Source: Geomonas agri (lineage in GTDB: Bacteria; Desulfobacterota; Desulfuromonadia; Geobacterales; Geobacteraceae). Taken from it: 64,000 nucleotides of DNA. Location: assembly GCF_020179605.1 (NCBI RefSeq), contig NZ_JAINZO010000002.1, positions 496,001-560,000 of the forward strand, read 5' to 3'. The notes under the pieces are model-generated. The model had not been told where the DNA came from, searched no databases, and worked only from the letters and a program-made list of their open reading frames with translations. A program made the translations under genes and the position numbers. Position 1 is the first letter of the stretch. Each line of letters starts with the position of its first letter. Shown here piece after piece: positions 55,854-64,000 of the stretch.

Positions 55854-58178
55854 CTAGATCTTGTTGATAAAAACTTCGCGGGGCTTGCTGGTGCCGTCGG
55901 AGGGTCCGATGACCCCTTCCTGCTCCATCTTCTCGATGATGCGGGCGGCGCGGTTGTAGCCAATGCGCAGGCGGCGCTGGATCATGGAGATGGAGGCCAT
56001 CTTCGCCTCGGCCACCAGGGCCAGGGCGTCGTCGTAGCGCTCGTCCACCTCTTCCTCCTCGTCGCCACCTCCCTTTTCCTCGGCCTTCATTTCCAGGATC
56101 GACTTCTCGTAAATCGGCTTCCCCTGCTTCTTCAGGAACTCGACCACGCGCTGCACCTCGGAATCGGAGACGAATGCACCGTGGGCGCGCAACATCTTCG
56201 AGGTTCCCGGCGGGAGGAAGAGCATGTCGCCCATGCCGAGCAGCGACTCGGCGCCGTTGCCGTCCAAAATGGTGCGCGAGTCGATCTTCGAGGAGACCTG
56301 GAACGAGATCCTCGCGGGGAAGTTCGCCTTGATGAGACCGGTGATGACGTCGACCGACGGGCGCTGGGTGGCGAGGATCAGGTGGATGCCGGCGGCGCGG
56401 GCCATCTGGGCCAGGCGGGCGATAGACTCCTCGATCTCGCGGCCGGCCACCATCATCAGGTCGGCGAGTTCGTCCACGATGACCACGATGTAGGGGAGGT
56501 GGCCGTGCTCCAGCTGCTCCTCCTTGGCAAGGAAGGCCTGGATGGCCGCCTCTCGCGCCTCCATGTCATCCGGGTCCTCGATCTCCTCCATGTCCTCGAT
56601 GATCTCGTCGACCACCACGGTCTCGCGGGCAAGGTTCTCGGCCTTCTCTTTTTCCTCACGCTCCAACTCGCGGTTGTAGGAGTCGATGTTCCTGACCCCC
56701 TTGTCCGACATGAGCCGGTAGCGGCGTCCCATCTCCTCGACCGCCCACTTGAGCGCCAGGGCCGCCTTCTTCGGGTTAGTGACGACCGGGAGCAGGAGGT
56801 GCGGGATCCCCTCGTACACCGAGAGTTCCAGCATCTTCGGGTCGACCATGATGACCCTGACGTCGGTGGGCGTCGAGGTGTACAGGAGCGACAGGATCAT
56901 GGTGTTGATCGCGACCGATTTACCCGAACCGGTGGCGCCGGCCACCAGCAGGTGCGGCATCTTGGCCAGGTCGGTCACCAGCGGGTGGCCGGCGATGTCC
57001 TTGCCGAGCGCCATCGGGAGCTTCATCTTGCCGCGGTGGAACTGTTCGGTGGCGAAGATCTCGCGCAGCGAGACCATCTCGCGCTCGCGGTTGGGGAGCT
57101 CTATGCCCACCACCCCCTTGCCAGGGATCGGGGCGACGATGCGGATCGAGTGCGCCTGCAGCGCCATGGTCAGGTCGTCCTGCAGGCCGGCGATGCGGCT
57201 CACCTTGATGCCGGGGCCGGGGGAGAACTCGTACATGGTGATGACCGGGCCGGGGCAGATCTCCACCACCTCCCCTTCGACACCGAAGTCCTTGAGCTTC
57301 TTCTCCATGAGCCGCGCGTTCATGGTCAGGGTTTCTTTGTCCTGGCGCTTGGTCCCCTCCGGCGGCGGATCGAGCAGGGACAGCGGCGGGGTCTTGAAGT
57401 CCCCTTCCGCCTTGATGAAATCGAAGGCCTCCTGCACTGGGGCGGTCTTCTTGTCGTCCTTCTTCTTCTCCTTCTTGGCCACCGGTGCGGGAACCGGCGC
57501 CGGCACCGCGGCCGGCTTGATGACCGGGGCCGCGTGCTGCCGAGGCTTCTCTTCCTTCTCACCCTTCTCGGAAGCGAGCTCGCGCTGCAGGGCGCGGCGC
57601 TGCTTGCTCTTCTCCCAGTTCTCCTTGAGCGCGGTCAGCCACCAGTTGGCGAACAGGACGAAGGAGAAGCGGGACAAGAGCATGGCGCTCGCCGCCAGCA
57701 TGGGAAGCAGGATGAGCAGTGCCCCGATCTTGCCGAAGGCGCGCTTCATAAGCTCAGCGCTTTGGTAGCCGACGAAACCGCCGGTCGGAACCCGCTGGCC
57801 CAGGAACTCGGTGAACTGCAGGTTGAAGGCGAACAGGCCGGAGATGGAAAGCACCAGCAGCCCGAAGCCGACCAGCTTGTAGCGGCGCCACCGGATCGTG
57901 TCCGAGCTGAAGGCGCGGTAGGTAAGATAGAAAAGGGTGCAGGGAAAGATATAGGCGGCCAGGCCGAAGAGCTGCAAGAAGAGGTCGGAGAGCTGGGCAC
58001 CGAAGCGTCCTCCGAGGTTCTTGGTCTGGGCGAACGTGGAGACGCTGTTGAAGGACAGGTCCTCGCCATGGAAGGAGGCCAGCGCGATGAACAGGAACAG
58101 CCCGGCCACGCCGAAGGCCATCCCCTTGACTTCCTTGGCCACCTTTTCCTTTTTTTCGATCTTCTCTTCAGTCGTCAT
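55854..58178 (-). CDS. ftsK: DNA translocase FtsK
   Basis: The 774-residue translocase pumps chromosome termini at division. Four membrane helices lie within about residues 22-185. A short Pro/Lys linker (about 215-260) is followed by the RecA-type motor: Walker [21 protein letters not shown] near 415, Walker [19 protein letters not shown] near 575 and [20 protein letters not shown]. The C-terminal winged-helix gamma domain reads [20 protein letters not shown], and normally reads KOPS. Start at the ATG at 58178; a TTG two codons earlier is possible. Confidence 0.96.
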   Translation of the reverse strand: MTTEEKIEKKEKVAKEVKGMAFGVAGLFLFIALASFHGEDLSFNSVSTFAQTKNLGGRFGAQLSDLFLQLFGLAAYIFPCTLFYLTYRAFSSDTIRWRRYKLVGFGLLVLSISGLFAFNLQFTEFLGQRVPTGGFVGYQSAELMKRAFGKIGALLILLPMLAASAMLLSRFSFVLFANWWLTALKENWEKSKQRRALQRELASEKGEKEEKPRQHAAPVIKPAAVPAPVPAPVAKKEKKKDDKKTAPVQEAFDFIKAEGDFKTPPLSLLDPPPEGTKRQDKETLTMNARLMEKKLKDFGVEGEVVEICPGPVITMYEFSPGPGIKVSRIAGLQDDLTMALQAHSIRIVAPIPGKGVVGIELPNREREMVSLREIFATEQFHRGKMKLPMALGKDIAGHPLVTDLAKMPHLLVAGATGSGKSVAINTMILSLLYTSTPTDVRVIMVDPKMLELSVYEGIPHLLLPVVTNPKKAALALKWAVEEMGRRYRLMSDKGVRNIDSYNRELEREEKEKAENLARETVVVDEIIEDMEEIEDPDDMEAREAAIQAFLAKEEQLEHGHLPYIVVIVDELADLMMVAGREIEESIARLAQMARAAGIHLILATQRPSVDVITGLIKANFPARISFQVSSKIDSRTILDGNGAESLLGMGDMLFLPPGTSKMLRAHGAFVSDSEVQRVVEFLKKQGKPIYEKSILEMKAEEKGGGDEEEEVDERYDDALALVAEAKMASISMIQRRLRIGYNRAARIIEKMEQEGVIGPSDGTSKPREVFINKI

Positions 58179-58249
58179 AGTCAAAACCTATTTGCCACGG
58201 AGGCACGGAGAAAATCGGAGAAAACATTGCGAAACCACCAGCCGTTCAT

Positions 58250-58367
58250 CCCTTCTCCCACCGGGAGAAGGTGCCCGAAAGGCGGATGAGGGCGTTGCCA
58301 CGAAGAGGTGGCTACCGGCGGCGGAGCCCTCACCCCGTCCCTCTCCCGGAGGGCGAGGGGGAAAATT
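58250..58367. repeat. Paired REP-like repeat between rnj and ftsK
   Basis: CCTTCTCCCACCGGGAGAAGG with a GATGAGGGCG unit faces GAGCCCTCACCCCGTCCCTC and CCCGGAGGGCGAGGGGG. It occupies most of the 191-base gap before ftsK. Confidence 0.65.
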
Positions 58368-58369
58368 GC

Positions 58370-60046
58370 CTACATTTCCAATACCAGCGGCAGTATCACC
58401 GGGCGCCGTTCGATGGTCTTGTTGAAGAAGCGGCGCAGCACGCGGCGTACCTCGAGCTTAACCTCGTTCCAGTCGGTCATCGCCTCGGTGCTCACCAGGG
58501 CCAGGGTGTCCAGCACCACCTTCTTCGCCTCGTCCAGGTACTGCTGGCTCTCGTCTTCGAAGATGAAACCGCGCGATACGATGTCGGGTCCGTAGATGAT
58601 CTCGCCGCTCACCTGGTTGATGCCGACGATGACCACCACCATGCCGTCCTCGGAGAGATGCTTCCTGTCTTTGAGGACCACGTTACCAACGTCGCCGACC
58701 CCCTTGCCGTCCACGAAGACGCGACCGGTGTTGACGTGGTCCACGATGACTGCCTCGTCGCCGGAGAAGAGCACCACGTCGCCGTTTACGGCCAGGATGC
58801 AGCGCTCCTCGGGGGTGCCCACCCTTTGGGCCAACTGGGCGTGCTTCACCAGGTGTCGATACTCGCCGTGCACCGGAACGAAGAAGCGGGGCTTGACCAG
58901 GTTGTGCAGGAGTTTCAGCTCTTCCTGGCTGGCGTGACCGGAGACGTGCACCTCGGAGACCTTCTCGTGGATCACCTCGGCGCCGCGGCGGTACAGGTGG
59001 TTCATCAGGTCGGAGATGGTCTTCTCGTTGCCCGGGATGAAGCGGGAGGAGAGGATGACGGTGTCACCGCGCTCAAGCTTGATCTGTTTGTGATCGTCCA
59101 TGGCGATCCGGATCAGCGAGCTTCTCGGCTCCCCCTGGCTCCCGGTGGTGATCATGCAGACCTGCTCCTTGGGGAGCCTGGGGAGCTCCTTCAAATCCAT
59201 GAGGAGATCGTCGGGGATGGTGAGGTAGCCGAGTTCGCGGGCGATCTGCACGTTGGCGATCATGGAGCGGCCGTTCAACAACACTTTCCTGCCGCTTTTC
59301 TGCGCCGCGTGCACCACCTGCTGCACCCGGTGGATATTACTCGAGAAGGCGGCAACGATAACCCGGCCGGGACAGTTGGGGAAGATCTCGTCGAAGGCCT
59401 CGCCCACCACCCGTTCCGAAAGGGTGTAACCCTCGCGCTCGATGTTGGTCGAATCGGCAAAGAGCGCCAGTACCCCCGCCTGCCCGTAGCGGGCGAAGGT
59501 GGGGAGGTCGGTGAGTTCGCCGTCCACCGGGGTCTGGTCCAGCTTGAAATCGCCGGTGTGGATCACCACCCCCTCGGGACAGGTGAGGGCCAGGGCGCAG
59601 CCATCCACGGTGGAGTGGGCCACGCGGATGAACTCCACTATGAAGTCGCCCAGTTCCACCACGTCCCGGGGCTTCACCACGCGCAGGTCGACCTTCTCGT
59701 CGAGCTCGAACTCCTTCAGCTTTTCCTTGACGAAGCCCAGGGTGAGGGCGGTGCCGTAGATGGGAGGATTGATGTCCCGCAGCACGTACGGGAGCGCACC
59801 GATGTGGTCCTCGTGCCCGTGGGTGAGCAGGATGGCGCGGATCCGGTCCGCCCGTTCCACCAGGTAACCGATGTCCGGGATGACCACATCGATCCCCAGC
59901 ATGTACGGCTCCGGGAACATGAGCCCGCAGTCGACGATGACGACGTCGTCGCCGTACTCGAAGGCGGCCATGTTCAGCCCGATCTCGCCGAGCCCGCCGA
60001 GGGCCACGAACTTCAGCCCGGTATTTTCAATGCTGCTTTCTTCCAA
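58370..60046 (-). CDS. rnj: Ribonuclease J
   Basis: The 558-residue beta-CASP metallo-beta-lactamase nuclease for RNA processing and decay shows FVALGGLGEIGLNMAAFEYG at the start, the metal motif LLTHGHEDHIGALPYVL near residue 75, HTGDFKLDQTP near 165, SSRFIPGNEK and the beta-CASP His segments SEVHVSGHASQEEL and VPVHGEYRHL. The start is TTG at 60046: the frame has no ATG near the N terminus, and AAGG lies seven bases upstream. Confidence 0.95.
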   Translation of the reverse strand: MEESSIENTGLKFVALGGLGEIGLNMAAFEYGDDVVIVDCGLMFPEPYMLGIDVVIPDIGYLVERADRIRAILLTHGHEDHIGALPYVLRDINPPIYGTALTLGFVKEKLKEFELDEKVDLRVVKPRDVVELGDFIVEFIRVAHSTVDGCALALTCPEGVVIHTGDFKLDQTPVDGELTDLPTFARYGQAGVLALFADSTNIEREGYTLSERVVGEAFDEIFPNCPGRVIVAAFSSNIHRVQQVVHAAQKSGRKVLLNGRSMIANVQIARELGYLTIPDDLLMDLKELPRLPKEQVCMITTGSQGEPRSSLIRIAMDDHKQIKLERGDTVILSSRFIPGNEKTISDLMNHLYRRGAEVIHEKVSEVHVSGHASQEELKLLHNLVKPRFFVPVHGEYRHLVKHAQLAQRVGTPEERCILAVNGDVVLFSGDEAVIVDHVNTGRVFVDGKGVGDVGNVVLKDRKHLSEDGMVVVIVGINQVSGEIIYGPDIVSRGFIFEDESQQYLDEAKKVVLDTLALVSTEAMTDWNEVKLEVRRVLRRFFNKTIERRPVILPLVLEM

Positions 60047-60140
60047 AAATTATCCTTTGCACGCAATGGCGTGGAACTGCCCAAAGACCGTGGTGTAGCT
60101 GCATGGGGTTTACTCCCCCCCCAGCTACTAGTCCCTGTTT

Positions 60141-60569
60141 TTACCGCCCCTGCTCAGGCACCGTGCCGCCCGTAGCCTTGGCGGACGTGGAGACGAGTAC
60201 CGCGATGCGGGAGTCGCAACGCTGAATCCAATCCTGGCCCGGCGAGTAGAGGCCGGCCACAGCGTAGAACGAGCTCCTCAGGGCGCGGTAGGCGATCAGC
60301 GCGCGCGCCGTGTCGTGGTTCGCCTCCGCCATCTGCCCGAGGTCCCACAATTTTTGTGCGCTGCGGGGGACGATGGAACTGCCCGGGGTGTACATGTGGA
60401 TGGCGGCCTCGTAGCCGGCCACCGCCGCGGGGAAATCTCCCGACGCGGTACCCTTCTCACCCTTTTCGAACTGGACGTATTGTCGGTACAGCGCGTTGCC
60501 CCAGAACAGGGCGATGGAGATCAGCGTGATCGCCGCGACATTTACCGCTATGGTTTTGACCTTTTCCAT
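60141..60569 (-). CDS. Hypothetical membrane-anchored helical-repeat protein
   Basis: The 142-residue protein has one N-terminal membrane segment (about 8-27, VNVAAITLISIALFWGNALY), then a predicted periplasmic TPR-like helical region (GDFPAAVAGYEAAIHMYTPG, AEANHDTARALIAYRALRSS). Near its C terminus the codons for TSAKATGG coincide with a repeat also found at 45.4 kb, so the tail may be an insertion. It belongs to the plsC mini-operon. Function unknown. Confidence 0.7.
   Translation of the reverse strand: MEKVKTIAVNVAAITLISIALFWGNALYRQYVQFEKGEKGTASGDFPAAVAGYEAAIHMYTPGSSIVPRSAQKLWDLGQMAEANHDTARALIAYRALRSSFYAVAGLYSPGQDWIQRCDSRIAVLVSTSAKATGGTVPEQGR
60171..60191. repeat. GTAGCCTTGGCG repeat, copy 2, inside a coding region
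   Basis: CCGTAGCCTTGGCGGACGTG matches 45449-45470 except at two positions. Here it encodes part of the C-terminal tail of the helical-repeat protein. Confidence 0.5.
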
Positions 60570-60598
60570 GTCCTTTTCTGTTTCCTGTGGCTTCAGGG

Positions 60599-60781
60599 TT
60601 ACCCCTGGAAGAAGTGGGGGGCGACGGCGAGCAGCGTGCCGAGCAGGGCGAGTACCACCCCCAGGAGGACCGTCGCGGCAGCAACGACGTCAAGCGGTGA
60701 GCGCAGACGGTGCGCGGCGGGGAGCCCCCACGCGATCAGAGCGACCCCGCCAAGAGCCAGCGCCAGGTAAACCATGACCAT
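60599..60781 (-). CDS. Small two-helix membrane protein
   Basis: The 60-residue product has two hydrophobic segments (about 3-19 and 31-54). The ATG directly follows the plsC stop (TAGATG), and GGAGG lies seven bases upstream inside plsC, so coupling is strong evidence that it is real. No family recognised. It precedes the helical-repeat gene by 29 bases. Confidence 0.65.
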   Translation of the reverse strand: MVMVYLALALGGVALIAWGLPAAHRLRSPLDVVAAATVLLGVVLALLGTLLAVAPHFFQG

Positions 60782-61477
60782 CTAACTACCCTCCAGGTTT
60801 GCTGCAATCGCTGCGCGTACCCGCTCCAGGAGTTCCTGTTCCGGGACCCCCGCCACATCGATGGGCGCTCCGAACGTGATCCTGATGGTCCCCGGCCGCA
60901 ACTCGATGCGGTTGCGCGGGTTGATGGCGCGGCTGCCGTTAATGGTGAACGGGACGATGGGAACGCCGGCCTTGGCCGCCAGCAAGAAGGCGCCGCGCTT
61001 GAAGGGGAGCAGGGAGCCGTCCTTGGTGCGGGTCCCTTCCGGGAAGATCACCACGCTGGCGCCGGAAGCGATGCGCTGGGCGGCCTGGTTCATGCTCCGC
61101 AACGCTTTCCTGCCGTCGCTGCGATCGAGGGGGATATAGCCCGCACGACGCATGGCAGCGCCGAACACCGGCACCCTGAAAAGCTCTTCCTTGGCTACCC
61201 AAGAGAACAGGCGCGGGATGGCTCGACTCAGGGCGAGGATGTCGAAGTTCCCCTGGTGGTTCCCCATGTAGATGACCGGCCCCTCGGTGGGGACCTGTTC
61301 CAGCCCCTCTACCTGAAGCCTGATCCGGGCTGCCCAGAGCGAGCCAATGCCCCAGACCCTGGCGACGGCGTGACCAGCCCTGCCGGAGGCGTCAAAAAGT
61401 CCGCCGATCACGGCGGCGAGGCTGCATAACAAGGTGTACGGAACGAAGAAAAGAAGGTAGATACGAGCTCTCAGCAT
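60782..61477 (-). CDS. plsC: 1-acyl-sn-glycerol-3-phosphate acyltransferase (PlsC-like)
   Basis: The 231-residue membrane-bound acyltransferase has the catalytic motif MGNHQGNFDILAL (NHxxxxD) near residue 72, the substrate motif YIPLDRSDGRKAL, and VVIFPEGTRTKDGSLLPFKRG (FPEGTR) near 141. It makes phosphatidic acid, the lipid precursor. It starts MLRARIYLLFFVPY with an N-terminal hydrophobic helix. It heads a small minus-strand operon with two small membrane proteins. Confidence 0.92.
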   Translation of the reverse strand: MLRARIYLLFFVPYTLLCSLAAVIGGLFDASGRAGHAVARVWGIGSLWAARIRLQVEGLEQVPTEGPVIYMGNHQGNFDILALSRAIPRLFSWVAKEELFRVPVFGAAMRRAGYIPLDRSDGRKALRSMNQAAQRIASGASVVIFPEGTRTKDGSLLPFKRGAFLLAAKAGVPIVPFTINGSRAINPRNRIELRPGTIRITFGAPIDVAGVPEQELLERVRAAIAANLEGS

Positions 61478-61593
61478 GACCGGTTACGTTACTTTTTTTT
61501 ACCGTGAGAGTCAAACAATATCGCTTGCCATGAGACCCCGATTTCTATACACTTCCCGGAATTCAAAACGGACACGAACAAAGGAGAATCCCC

Positions 61594-62034
61594 ATGGCAA
61601 GTCTCAACAAGGTGATGCTCATAGGCAACCTGGGCAAGGACCCCGAGGTGCGCTACACCGCCGGCGGTACTGCCGTAGCTTCCTTCTCCCTGGCCACCAC
61701 CGACCGCATCAAGGGCAAGGACGGCAACTGGGAAGACAAGACCGAATGGCACAACATCACCCTCTGGGCACGTCTGGCCGAGATCGCCGGCGAGTACCTC
61801 TCCAAAGGGAAGACTGTATATATCGAAGGACGTCTGCAGACCCGCAAGTGGACCGACAAGGACGGCAAGGACCGCTACACCACCGAAATCGTGGGCGAGA
61901 AGATGCAGATGCTCTCCGCTAAGGGTGAAGGCGGCGGCCAGCGCCAGGGTGGCGGCAGGCCCCAGCAGGACTACAACCAGGGCGGCGGTTACGAGGAGCC
62001 GGTATTCAACCCGGACGACGAGATCCCGTTCTAA
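61594..62034 (+). CDS. ssb: Single-stranded DNA-binding protein
   Basis: In this 146-residue protein the OB fold starts [20 protein letters not shown] and contains [20 protein letters not shown] and [21 protein letters not shown] Gly/Gln-rich linker leads to the acidic tip DDEIPF, which recruits repair proteins. AGGAG lies seven bases before the ATG. A TATACA at 61546-61551 with TTGCCA 15 bases upstream may be the promoter. Confidence 0.97.
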   Translation: MASLNKVMLIGNLGKDPEVRYTAGGTAVASFSLATTDRIKGKDGNWEDKTEWHNITLWARLAEIAGEYLSKGKTVYIEGRLQTRKWTDKDGKDRYTTEIVGEKMQMLSAKGEGGGQRQGGGRPQQDYNQGGGYEEPVFNPDDEIPF

Positions 62035-62061
62035 CCAGTACCTTACAAGAATGTGAATTTT

Positions 62062-62092
62062 AGCCGCAAGCCTTCGGACTTGCGGCTTTTTT
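62062..62092 (+). terminator. Terminator after ssb
   Basis: A 9-base stem AGCCGCAAG / CTTGCGGCT around a TTCG-containing loop is followed by six T. Confidence 0.9.
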
Positions 62093-62222
62093 GATTCATC
62101 ACTCCCAAACCGGGGTGCTCCAGTTGTTACACCTAAAACCAGACAATCCCACAAAGACGGCTGCAGGTAACCCTCCTCTCCATGTTTCGGCAGGAGTTCC
62201 GGAGCGCCCCCTCATTACCAGC

Positions 62223-63572
62223 GTGACAATCCCCCTGTCGCTGATTACCCTGTTTTTTTTCCTGGCACGGGAGCCAGAACTGCGACTGGAAGTGCCGCTC
62301 CTGGTGGGGATTTCGGCTGCGGCAACCATGGTGCTGGCGTTGGTATTGTACCGGGGAGAGCGGCGTCCGTGGGCCTGGTCGCCAGCTCTCATCCTATGGG
62401 TAGCCCTCATCCTGCGGCTCATGTTCGTGCTGGCACCAGCGCAGTTGTCGGATGACATCTACCGCTACCTGTGGGACGGCCACAACGTCCTCTCCGGGGT
62501 CAACCCGTATGCTGCCGCTCCCGGCGCCGTGGTGCCGCCGAAACAACTGCGGCAGATCCATGCCGCCATCAACCACAAGGAGTACACCACCATCTATCCG
62601 CCCGCCGCGCAGTTCATCTTCGCCGCGGGCACGGCGCTGTGTGGAACGGTGGCAGGGCTGAAGGCTTTCCTGGTGCTGATCGACCTCGCCCTCTGCGCGC
62701 TGATGATGTACCTTTTGCGCAAGGTGGGCTTACCGGCCTGGCGGGCGGTGCTCTACGCCTGGAACCCGTTGCCGATACTGGAGATCGCGGGATCCGGGCA
62801 TGTGGACGGGGCCGGCATGGCGCTCTTTCTCGCCGCCTTTTCGTTGCTGCTCGTCTACGGCGGGAAGCGGGGAGGCGCGGCCTGCGCCGGAGCCGTCTAC
62901 GCTGCGGCGGCACTGGTGAAACTCTTCCCCCTGGTGCTCGGGCCGGTCCTCTTCCTGCTGGCTCCGCGCCCCCGCCGCCTGCACTTTTTAGGCGGATTCT
63001 GCTGCGGGTCCTTGCTGCTCATGATTCCGTTTATGCCGGATCTGGCGCGGATCCTGGACAGTCTCGCGATCTACGCCAAAAACTGGGAGTTCGCCGGGTT
63101 CGCCTTCAAAACCTTGCGCGGCAGCACCGGTTCCGGCAACTTCGCGCGCCTTGCACTGGTTTCGGTGCTGCTGCTTTGTGTCGCAGCGCTGAGCCGGCGC
63201 GTGGCGGTTGCCCTCGAAGCGCCGGATGGAACCGACACTGACATGCGGGGAAGGCGCGCGCTCGGGACCTGCTACGCGGTCACCATGGTCCTGCTACTGA
63301 CCACCCCCACGCTGCAGCCGTGGTACGCACTGATGCTGGCGGCCTTGCTCCCTTTTGCAGCCGGGCCGGCGGGGATCGTGCTCTGCTGGGTGGTACTGCT
63401 CACCTACCGGGTACAGATTCCGTATTTTATTTTGGGGCAATGGATCGAAAGCGGCTGGGTCACGGCGGTCGTCTTCCTGGCGCCGGCCACGGCGTGGGGG
63501 GTGGGGCGCCTGCTGTCGCGGCGCGGGGGGGCGTGCCCGGGCCCTGCGCTCAGTTCGTCCGCTGAGAGATGA
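62223..63572 (+). CDS. GT-C-type polytopic membrane glycosyltransferase
   Basis: The protein of about 449 residues has some ten or more membrane helices. The loop after an early helix reads LSDDIYRYLWDGHNVLSGVN followed by PY, the acidic pair and DGH layout of polyprenyl-phosphate-dependent mannosyl-type GT-C enzymes. YPPAAQFIF and WNPLPILEIAGSGHVDG also fit. The start is unsure: the frame is open back to a TTG in the ssb terminator. I use GTG at 62223, just before the first helix, without a good ribosome-binding site. Its end overlaps the convergent gene by 23 bases. Confidence 0.75.
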   Translation: MTIPLSLITLFFFLAREPELRLEVPLLVGISAAATMVLALVLYRGERRPWAWSPALILWVALILRLMFVLAPAQLSDDIYRYLWDGHNVLSGVNPYAAAPGAVVPPKQLRQIHAAINHKEYTTIYPPAAQFIFAAGTALCGTVAGLKAFLVLIDLALCALMMYLLRKVGLPAWRAVLYAWNPLPILEIAGSGHVDGAGMALFLAAFSLLLVYGGKRGGAACAGAVYAAAALVKLFPLVLGPVLFLLAPRPRRLHFLGGFCCGSLLLMIPFMPDLARILDSLAIYAKNWEFAGFAFKTLRGSTGSGNFARLALVSVLLLCVAALSRRVAVALEAPDGTDTDMRGRRALGTCYAVTMVLLLTTPTLQPWYALMLAALLPFAAGPAGIVLCWVVLLTYRVQIPYFILGQWIESGWVTAVVFLAPATAWGVGRLLSRRGGACPGPALSSSAER

Positions 63573-64000
63573 ACAGCTCGTTCAGGTCCTTGAGGAACAC
63601 GAGCGCGAAACCCATAGGGAACAGGAGGAAAAGCGGCACGGCGCCGACCACGCCCCGTTGCCAAGCAAAAGCGATCGGAAGCAGGGAGTAGGCGAACAGG
63701 AGCGCATTCAGGATCAGATAAACGAAGCTCCGCTGGCAGTAGAGAAAGGCAAGGCCGGGCACACGCTCCCGCCCCCGCACCCCGAACTTGGGGGTCCGTT
63801 CGAAACTGCCGCCGGAGGAGAACATCCCCTTCAATACCGAAAGGGAAATGCTCGGTGCCAGGCCAATGGCGAGCGCGGGGAGCAGGCAAAGTTGTCTGAA
63901 CTTCAACGTCCCGCTTCTGGCGGCGTAGCAGAGAAAATATCCCATGATGGCGCCGCTCGTTCCCAGGAAAAGAGGGAGGTCGACGCGCAGGATCTGATGC
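63550..64000 (-). CDS. GT2-family glycosyltransferase (partial, C-terminal part)
   Basis: The frame is open from the window edge to the stop at 63550, giving about 149 C-terminal residues. Four hydrophobic segments surround GMFSSGGSFERTPKFG near the middle, which is typical of the C-terminal half of cellulose-synthase/CslA-like processive GT2 enzymes. The catalytic domain would lie beyond 64000. Together with the convergent GT-C gene it suggests a polysaccharide or glycolipid locus to the right. Confidence 0.7.
   Translation of the reverse strand, partial: HQILRVDLPLFLGTSGAIMGYFLCYAARSGTLKFRQLCLLPALAIGLAPSISLSVLKGMFSSGGSFERTPKFGVRGRERVPGLAFLYCQRSFVYLILNALLFAYSLLPIAFAWQRGVVGAVPLFLLFPMGFALVFLKDLNELFISQRTN

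Noticed and set aside
62182-62226. A 14-codon frame whose TGA overlaps the GTG start chosen for the GT-C gene
   Set aside because: It has no ribosome-binding site and no amino acid bias pointing to attenuation; probably chance.

Overview
The window reads as chromosome of a GC-rich, respiring, motile Geobacteraceae bacterium, closest in style to Geobacter, Citrifermentans or Geomonas. This is judged from gene content and recalled family features, not from a database search. Supporting signs are a 14-subunit-type nuo operon with a ferredoxin-tailed NuoF, an ATP synthase split into a membrane-part locus and an F1/b/b' locus, a multiheme c-type cytochrome, a c-type-heme periplasmic sensor, system II cytochrome c maturation genes, an MglA/MglB pair and a chemotaxis operon. 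No rRNA, tRNA, CRISPR array, insertion sequence, phage or integrase was seen; the region looks vertically inherited and housekeeping-rich.

Layout. 1-12.5 kb (minus): nuoABCDEFGHIJKL and the start of nuoM (complex I). 12.9-14.2 kb (plus): hemL. 14.3-16.7 kb (minus): two tandem paralogous MshEN-type proteins, probably c-di-GMP receptors. 17.1-18.8 kb (plus): atpZ-atpI-atpB-atpE. 19.1-24.8 kb: PHP phosphoesterase, EamA transporter, prfC, PilZ protein, tatD, ferritin-like protein. 24.9-27.2 kb (minus): lytic transglycosylase and an NtrC-type response regulator. 27.5-32.7 kb (plus): cheW-cheA-cheR-HDOD-cheB behind a good sigma-28 promoter candidate. 32.7-36.7 kb (minus): EamA transporter with a coupled 95-residue protein, a membrane-anchored retropepsin-like protease, a MATE exporter. 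36.9-42.8 kb (minus): atpF'-F-H-A-G-D-C. 43.3-44.9 kb (minus): parA-parB. 45.1-49.5 kb (plus): small triheme cytochrome, heme sensor, RRM protein, uvrC. 49.6-52.3 kb (minus): mglB-mglA and a phosphohexomutase. 52.5 kb (plus): periplasmic peptidyl-prolyl isomerase. 53.1-61.5 kb (minus): ResB- and CcsA-type proteins, def, GcvR-like ACT protein, ftsK, rnj, two small membrane proteins, plsC. 61.6-64 kb: ssb, a GT-C membrane glycosyltransferase, and the C-terminal part of a GT2 synthase.

How it fits together. Complex I and both halves of the F-type ATP synthase lie within 43 kb and give the window its bioenergetic theme. CcsA/ResB would serve heme attachment for cytochromes such as the one at 45.1 kb. 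A second theme is surface behaviour and signalling: the che operon, the response regulator, MglAB, the PilZ protein and the tandem MshEN proteins.

The most interesting unannotated structure is in the intergenic DNA. It includes a cluster of GTATAC palindromes between nuo and hemL that recurs singly before both atp loci, a CRP-like dyad overlapping the atpF' promoter, an FNR-like dyad placed as a class II site before the cytochrome, mutually exclusive hairpins between nuoF and nuoG, and three families of small palindromic repeats in operon gaps. No wholly new multi-gene system was recognised; the tandem MshEN pair and the output-less heme sensor are the least explained genes.
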